This document shows positions 57,553 to 64,000 of a stretch of DNA of 64,000 bases, piece by piece. The DNA comes from Paraspadella gotoi (taxonomy: Eukaryota; Chaetognatha). How positions within the stretch are numbered: position 1 is the first letter of the stretch; each line of letters begins with the position of its first letter. The position numbers and the translations under genes were made by a program. A model generated the notes under the pieces. The model was not told the origin of the DNA and made no database searches. It saw only the letters and a program-made list of their open reading frames with translations. Location: positions 6,294,698 through 6,358,697 of the forward strand of contig CM119271.1 in the NCBI GenBank assembly GCA_051294375.1, in the 5' to 3' direction.

Positions 57553-57611
57553 CTCTTTCTCTGTTTCGCGATCATTCGGAATTCTGCGCCGAAACGGGAC
57601 TTCTCCGGAAT

Positions 57612-57636
57612 NNNNNNNNNNNNNNNNNNNNNNNNN
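57612..57636. other. 25-N gap between segment copies 2 and 3
   Basis: Exactly 25 N; the sequence resumes inside the (CT)n array that corresponds to about 39,400 in copy 1. Confidence 1.
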
Positions 57637-57669
<33 letters not shown>

Positions 57670-59727
57670 TTCTAATTCTATTTCCGTTCCTCTCATCAAT
57701 TCTATTTTTAGTTTTAGTTTTTATTTTTTAAAGTAGTATCAGTTTCTGTAAAGCAATTTCCTTCTTCTGAACCTTCAGCGTTTTTTTTTAATTTTATTTT
57801 ATGGAAACTGAGAGAGTGATTTTCTCTCCTTCAGTCTCTATGTCTACTGTGATGGTTTTTCTTTTTTATGTAATAATAATTAAGTAACTTAAAGAGTTAA
57901 GTAAAGAGAAATCTATTTTTCGTTCGTCTAAGCAAGTCGTGATGTCCCAGCGAAGGCCGAGTCTCTAAGGATCCATCGTCTTTATTCCCCTCATAAACAA
58001 AAGTGCAATGAACTTTGGTGGCGGACGCCGGCCGAAACTAGGAAGACGCGTCTAACTCTAAGAGCGACTACTACGTACAACAAATCCTGGCGGGAAAATG
58101 CCTCCGCTGAATACCATTATACGTATTAGTAATTTTAAGAACATGTCAAAACAAAACAGCTTGTTTTTTCATACACCGCACTAGTAGCGTCTTTAAAACG
58201 CTTTCACTTAATTAGTCTCATTTCATTAGGTCCAAATATTTTTTTTCGTCAAAATGCTAATTTGGCCATCATATCATTGCATGTCGTTATCTTATTATCT
58301 TATTACACTTTGTTTTATTTATTAATTTTAGTATTAGTATTTTAGTATTACTGTTACTGTTCACTGTTTCACAATGTTCTGATTAATGTTTTTATTCCCT
58401 TCTGCTTAAAAGAATTTTCATTATCTCCACCATTCATATATATATATATCTCTCTCTCTCTCTCTCTCTTACCCGATCCCTCATTCTGATAGAAAGCCAA
58501 CAAAGAACTGCTGCTCACCTTTTTCGCCGATGGCGCTCGATTTTCCCTAATTTGTCGTAATCATTGTTTATGTCCTCCCCCGCAGTTCACCATTATTTTC
58601 GCAAAGCCATGTCTCAATGAGAATTTTTCTGTCAGTCAGTCAGTCAGTCAAATATGCTTATTTAAAGAAATATGTTTACATTTATCTCGATCAAACATTT
58701 TTAAAAGCTTTGATACTTCAAATCGCTTTTCCCGACATTAATTACAACTATATGGCCCTTATCTATTTTTTATTTTCCTTCATGATGTCCTCCAAATTGA
58801 TTTTGATAAGCTCGTTAAGAGTTGGTATTATTCGGTATTATTTAATTTTAATCACCCTTTCCCGATGCATAAGCAAAAAGCCAAGGTCCATGGCCCGTAG
58901 TAGATCACGAACAACCGACTAATTTTATTCCGTCACTCCGCAATCGCGCAATAAACAGAATCGGGCGTATCAAAAGAACGCGGTTCGTCTCAAGATCAAC
59001 AGAACGAGAAGCATTGAAGGCGAGTCGCCCAATAACCGGTGGTGAGGGGGGGGTGGGTTAGTCAATCGGCGAATCCAGCGGAATAAGGATTCTGTTTCCA
59101 GCTTTTATGAGCAATAACGCCGGGAACCAGGTGTCCACGCTCGCTCGGTCGCCGGTCGTGGCCGGCGTCACGGCCCTGGAATCGAAGGGAATCGAGGGGA
59201 GTCGAAGCGGTGGTGGCTTTAGAGAGGAAAGATGGTGGATAAGGGGAGGCTCTACAGAGTAGTCATTTACCCTAAAGAATTATTACATACAATTGGTACA
59301 TCAGAGTAGTCATTTACCTTATATAATTAGTGAATAAAATGGGTACAAATGGTACATCAACGCAACCAAGATCGAGCCTTCTTTCTTCCCACCACTAGAC
59401 TAGTAAGAGGGACGGAAGTTCTAATAATCCACCTGTGTCCTGTAATGTCGGCTCCCTTGTTCTGAATCGAGCGATTAACGGGTGATAGTTTTGTCCGGCC
59501 CATATGACTCTCTTGCCGCTTAACTTGGGACAGGCTCTTTGTGGGTAGGAATTTCATCACACTTCTAAGATTATAACATAAAAAAAACCAGCAACCTTTA
59601 AATCAAAACCCTTACATACATAATATTTTTAGAATACTCGCGGAGCAACTCTATAAGTCACTTTTCGGTTAGTCGGTCGGTTGCTCATTTTTTAAAACAG
59701 AAAAAAAACCTTAAATCTTAAGGAATG

Positions 59728-59867
59728 CTTGCGCCGCCTTTCCGGAATTCCTAAAACTAACAGGAATAAAAAACGGAATTTTGATGCAGTGCATGACATA
59801 AATAAAATGGCGAAGATCATGTGATCAATGAAAAATATATGTGAAAATAAAATTACTGCGGCGCAAC
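59728..59867 (-). mobile_element. MITE-like element (segment copy 3), internally shortened
   Basis: CTTGCGCCGC at 59,728 and GCGGCGCAAC ending at 59,867. Compared with 41,467-41,620 it lacks about 17 bp between GGCGAAGATC and ATGTGATCA. Its left end is a better inverted match than the CTTGGGCCGC of copies 1 and 2. Confidence 0.65.
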
Positions 59868-62800
59868 ACATTAGAATTACCGTTCTTTTTTAATTTAGCC
59901 CTTTATCATTAGAATTCCTTGCCAATGAACTAGGTATAACTATAATTAAAAATAAATATATTTAAATGGTTTTTTAAAAGCCGCCAAAACCGCAATCGGC
60001 GAAAGTAAAATTTAGCCCTATTTTTTTTACTTCGTTTAGGCTTTCGTCTCGAGAAAAAGTTTTATTGAAGCTGCAACGCGTTCCCCTTGGTCTTGGTTGT
60101 CAACAGTTGCCAGGAGTCGGCTCGTGAGGGTCCGAGGCAACTAACGCCTTTTGTTACATATGACCTGCACCATAGTATTTTATATGAACACCGTCGTTAT
60201 TAACGAATCAAAAAAGGTCGGAATTATCAATAACGAGAGCACATAACTATTTGTAAAAACTTGTACGTACAGTCGTTCACCAACACGAAATTTCGACCAA
60301 ACACGTACACAGTCGAAGTCCAGGAGAGGCACAGCTCAAATCATTTTAACTTTTAGAGAAATTGCTTTTTTTTATTCGTTTCCTCCTGATACTAAAAATT
60401 AGAAAAGAATCAGTACTGCCTCCCTGCGATGCGAAAGCTAAGAAAAGAGCATCATGTGGTCGGTCGGCCGATGAGGATTTTCCCTCTGGTCAGTTTTTTT
60501 CATCCTTTCAAATACTGGTATTCACATACCTCTTTTTACAAATTTAAATAGAAGCTACATATGCCATGTAACAAAAAAATTCTAAATTTAAATAAAAGTA
60601 GCATGTTGTATTTACATCATAGCATTTACTAGACAATACAGTATTATACAACCACAAACATTCGTCATTTTAAAAAATACAGAAAGAATTGTCAAAAATC
60701 TTGGAGGCATATACGGAATCAATCACATAATTAGACATTTCCAACAATTTCGAAATAATATAGATTCTCGAATACAAATATACCTAAAGCTGTCATTAAT
60801 GAGCAAATATCCATTACTTATAATAATAAATTTCACGCATACCCCCTCAAAAAACAAAATAATCATTGCCATTTCATTTTTAAAAGGTTAAAATGCTTGC
60901 TCTACAAAACATTCATTACGGAAAGTAACAACCAAATAAATTTCGCAATTTATTACGACCGTTAAAGGTCCATGAATTAAAATCCACTCTGTTAAAACGG
61001 AAAAAATTAACATTCGAAAAAACATTGACCTTATATTCAAAAAACGGTTCCAATAAGAACGTCAGATGAGCAACTTTCAGTCATTCTTAACTTTTAAAAT
61101 GTGTACGAGCGATAATTAAGGAACAGTAATCCTCTGCTCCATAAAAATAATAGCATTTTAGTTTTAGTTATTTCACAATTTGGTGGCAGCATATAAACAA
61201 ACAATCAAGTTCCAAAAATATAACAATAACAATTTAAATACAACATCTTCCGCAAGTTAAGAAGAACCAAAATCACTAAGAATGCTGCTCCCGGTATAAG
61301 CTTATTCATGAGGAAAAGCCTCACACTGTAAATAGCTCATTAATACTGTAAAATAAGCAACGAAACAGTGAAAAAACGATCAGATTAACGATTCATAGTC
61401 ATCAAGGGTCCTCGGTTTTATCTCATGTTTAAGCTAAAATGTTTTTAGTGACGGCTTGCCGTGAAAGCCCATGATTTAATAAGACACTTTTCCATCAATC
61501 TATAAAGACGTCAAACAATTCATTTAATAAACAAGCCCGAACAGACTATATGAAAAATAATATATGATAAAATTATAAAAGAAAATATATGTTAACAAAT
61601 AAAAATAGAGAAAAAAAAATGTATTAAAATATGAAAAAAAATTTGAAAAAAAAATATTAAAAAAATTTGTAACGACCTGATTAAACAATTTTTTTAAAGT
61701 TGATTGTAAAATGACTGAGAAAGAATCATACAGAAAAGTAGAGAAACTCAACCTAGGAATGGTTTTAAACAAAAATTGATAAGGAGTTTATTGTTGGACC
61801 TCGTTAACAACCGGGTATATAGCTAATTTTATACCTATATTCCGTAATCAATATTACGTACGTTAGATTTAAGATTTTAACAATTTTGTCTCAATTGATT
61901 AGAACGACGGAAAACGAAATTAAATACATCGAAAGAGCGATTTCATGGCGGCCTATTTTGATAAAAACATTTGTTATGAATGACTAAATCAATGTCGTAG
62001 ATGCTGAAAAGCGATTTGAATTAATTCTAAATACTTAGAATCACTAAAACGATAAAAAATAACTAAAAGAACTGAAATACAGAATAACGAAAACGGGGGG
62101 AAGCACTGGAAATTGGAGCAAAACAACAACAGAAAATATGGCGTATTTTGGAATTCACCTACTGAAAGAATGATAATCTAACCTCGAAATTTCAGCAATG
62201 GGAACAAAAACCATGGCAGGAGCAGCATTCAAAAACAAGCACATTATCAAGTCTACTTATCTTCGTTAATAATGTATACTGAGTAAATCTAAAAATACTG
62301 ATACATTTTGTTCGAGAGGCAAAGCCGAGCTTTATACCCCTTGGGCAAGCTTTCCCCCACCGGGAGTACTTAACCTATTTCGACTATTTCGTCGTATTTC
62401 AACACGGAACCAAGGAATAAAAAATTAGCGAGGGGTGTCTCAAATTTGCTGCACAGATCTCATTTTACAGAATTTAAAAGCTACGTATAATGCAAAATCG
62501 ACTAAGAAATTATTCTATGTATTTAAAATATAAATATATATTCGCATAATTAAGATTAAGAATGTTAAAAAATAAGATCAATCTGAAGACGAATCTACCA
62601 ACTACATTTCAAGCTATTTTGGGACCTTAAAACCGTTCTAATTGAACACCAGTATAATTATAACACCATCTTTCATTTAATTTCAAATGTTAAAAAGTTT
62701 TCGCTATGCTTCAGGTATGAAGATTTGCTTCAGGAAATATTCCTAAAAAGCATTGTAAAGCCAGTTTATTCTAATTATTTTGATTACTTCAAATAATAAA

Positions 62801-63323
62801 AATTCTTTTATATAATTTCAACTGAAATGAAGCATTATAACAAGTGCTATAGTTGGTATAAAAACAATTATCATATTAATCTCAATGATATTAATACAAC
62901 AAAATAAATAAATAACAAGAATAACAATCCATCGAAAAGCTAATCTTAGCTTCTAAGATGAAGCTTTCTATATAAAATGTATCACTGATTTTCTTATTTA
63001 CCGCACTGAGAAAAAAATTTTCGAGATGGCTTGTTCAGAAACTATTAAAGAAAGAGCTATTTCAAAAGTCGCAGTATTGATGCTCTTTTTCCGAATTTTA
63101 TTTTTTTTTGCTTCCGTTTACACGTAACCTTTGAACAGAAAGAAGGGGAATTCGCTCGCTACCCCCTTTACTCACGATTTCCTTAAATTTGCTGCTGATT
63201 GTAGCGCTTTCACACTCCCGGAAAACCCTGGTTGTGAACGACATCAAGGTATAATTTTTATTTCAGTAGCCTATATAAAGTACAAAAACTGGAAAATTAA
63301 ATCGAAAGATTTTGAAACCCTAC

Positions 63324-63431
63324 CTGAATAGCCCCTACTTGGGCTTGAGCAGTTGGATGAGACATGGCAGTTGGCGCAGTCATATAACCCGCGGGTCCCC
63401 CCAAACCATTAGCGACAAGATAAGGATGAGC
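63324..63431 (-). CDS. Exon B of the Ala/Gln-rich protein, copy 3, open
   Basis: 108 nt, symmetric phase 0, open for 36 codons from AHPYLVANGLGG through PTAQAQVGAIQ to the donor GTAGGG. It has the CCC run where copies 1 and 2 have CC and a stop. This makes the exon assignment firmer and shows that at least one sequence of this locus is intact here. Confidence 0.7.
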
Positions 63432-63525
63432 CTTTAAAACAAATACATGCAAGTAAAAGTAGAAAAGCGTTTAAAGGTTATTTTGAAATGACACCCGACG
63501 ATGTTAAAGGTTGAACATAGTAGGA

Positions 63526-63891
63526 GTTGCGCCGCAGTGAACGCATTTCCAGATGATCACGTGATTACACAAGTATAAAATATTTACAACCAACATTTAT
63601 TTCCTCCCTGCCAAGAACTATAAAAATGAATAACCTTTAGTTAAACTATGATGAATTGAATTTTTAGTTACGTGATCGAATTATCCAGTGATCACTGCAC
63701 CAGTATGAAACCTATGCACATTAATCACACATACCTACAGTCACGGAATCAGACAATATTTCGTGTAATATTAGGTGGTTTTTTTTATTATTTAACAGAA
63801 AAGTAATAAACTAAGATGCTTCTGGTGCATATGTAGGCATTAGGAATGTTTATCATCTGAAATTTTGAGCACAAAGTCACAGCGGCGCAAC
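63526..63891 (+). mobile_element. MITE-like element (segment copy 3)
   Basis: 366 bp with the same ends as 45,265-45,627 and a few one-base indels. Confidence 0.75.
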
Positions 63892-63965
63892 CGTTGAACT
63901 TGCCAGTTCAAAGCCTCGATACGATTTTGAATCACTTCATTTTTGCAGAGTGGAAACGAACTTAC

Positions 63966-64000
63966 TTGAGCTTGCGTCAGGTGAGGCTGATGGCCGTTGA
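63966..64000 (-). CDS. Exon A of the Ala/Gln-rich protein, copy 3, cut by the window end
   Basis: Contains the last codons before the GTAAGT donor (LNGHQPHLTQAQ on the minus strand); the rest lies beyond 64,000. Confidence 0.6.

Larger units (their letters stand above)
46740..57611 (+). repeat. 10-kb segment, copy 2
   Basis: Matches copy 1 from 36,466 onward. It differs before about 50,490 by homopolymer indels, by an expanded 74-bp minisatellite with a 212-N gap (47,510-47,721) and by a 163-N gap (48,244-48,406). From there to its end it keeps the constant offset of 10,897 from copy 1. It ends at the same bases (CTTCTCCGGAAT) and another 25-N gap. Confidence 0.92.
57637..64000 (+). repeat. 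10-kb segment, copy 3 (partial, diverged)
   Basis: Corresponds to about 39,400-45,735 of copy 1. It has many one-base homopolymer indels and also real differences: about 17 bp missing near 59,815, an altered block near 60,188, an 8-bp insertion (AGTCGTTC) near 60,271, and substitutions near 59,665. It is cut by the window end. Confidence 0.9.

Noticed and set aside
63131-63331. Plus-strand frame MNRKKGNSLATP.. of 66 codons
   Set aside because: Open only in copy 3 through homopolymer indels, overlaps the minus-strand exon B region, and has no recognisable feature.

Overview
This is a gene-poor stretch of a eukaryotic, almost certainly metazoan, genome assembly. The evidence is spliced exons with GT..AG introns, tRNA-derived SINE-like repeats with A and B boxes, MITE-like elements, very long (GA)n/(CT)n arrays and many runs of N. 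CpG-containing (CGA)n tracts beside AT-rich sequence and abundant GA arrays recall arthropod genomes, perhaps Hymenoptera, but that is only an impression from composition. Most open frames in the window are shadows of microsatellites and are not annotated.

Layout. Positions 1-17,600 are AT-rich intergenic or intronic DNA broken up by GA arrays, Asp-codon-like (GAC)n tracts, a long (AAAT)n array, purine-only tracts and assembly gaps; I support no gene there. Positions 18,050-19,450, 22,260-23,841 and 25,705-31,670 are locally duplicated or inverted segments. Each contains a gap of exactly 25 N at or near the repeat boundary, which suggests failed joins or gap extension rather than biology. Positions 33,913-35,200 hold the best gene: a TATA-box promoter and a three- or four-exon gene for a small secreted ten-cysteine von Willebrand factor type C (VWC) protein.

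Positions 36,466-64,000 are one approximately 10-kb segment present three times (36,466-46,714; 46,740-57,611; 57,637 to the window end), again separated by 25-N gaps. Copies 1 and 2 keep one constant offset (10,897) for about 7.1 kb, while copy 3 has substitutions and indels. The segment carries minus-strand exons of an unassigned Ala/Gln-rich protein. One of these exons has a premature stop in copies 1 and 2 and is open in copy 3.

The window also contains several recurring elements: a SINE-like family with an internally deleted variant, a small MITE-like family with GTTGCGCCGC ends, and two dispersed families that I could not classify. I saw no tRNA or rRNA genes, CRISPR arrays, viral genes or transposases. 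The strongest biology is the VWC gene and the repeat families. The strongest technical result is that the large duplications look like assembly redundancy.
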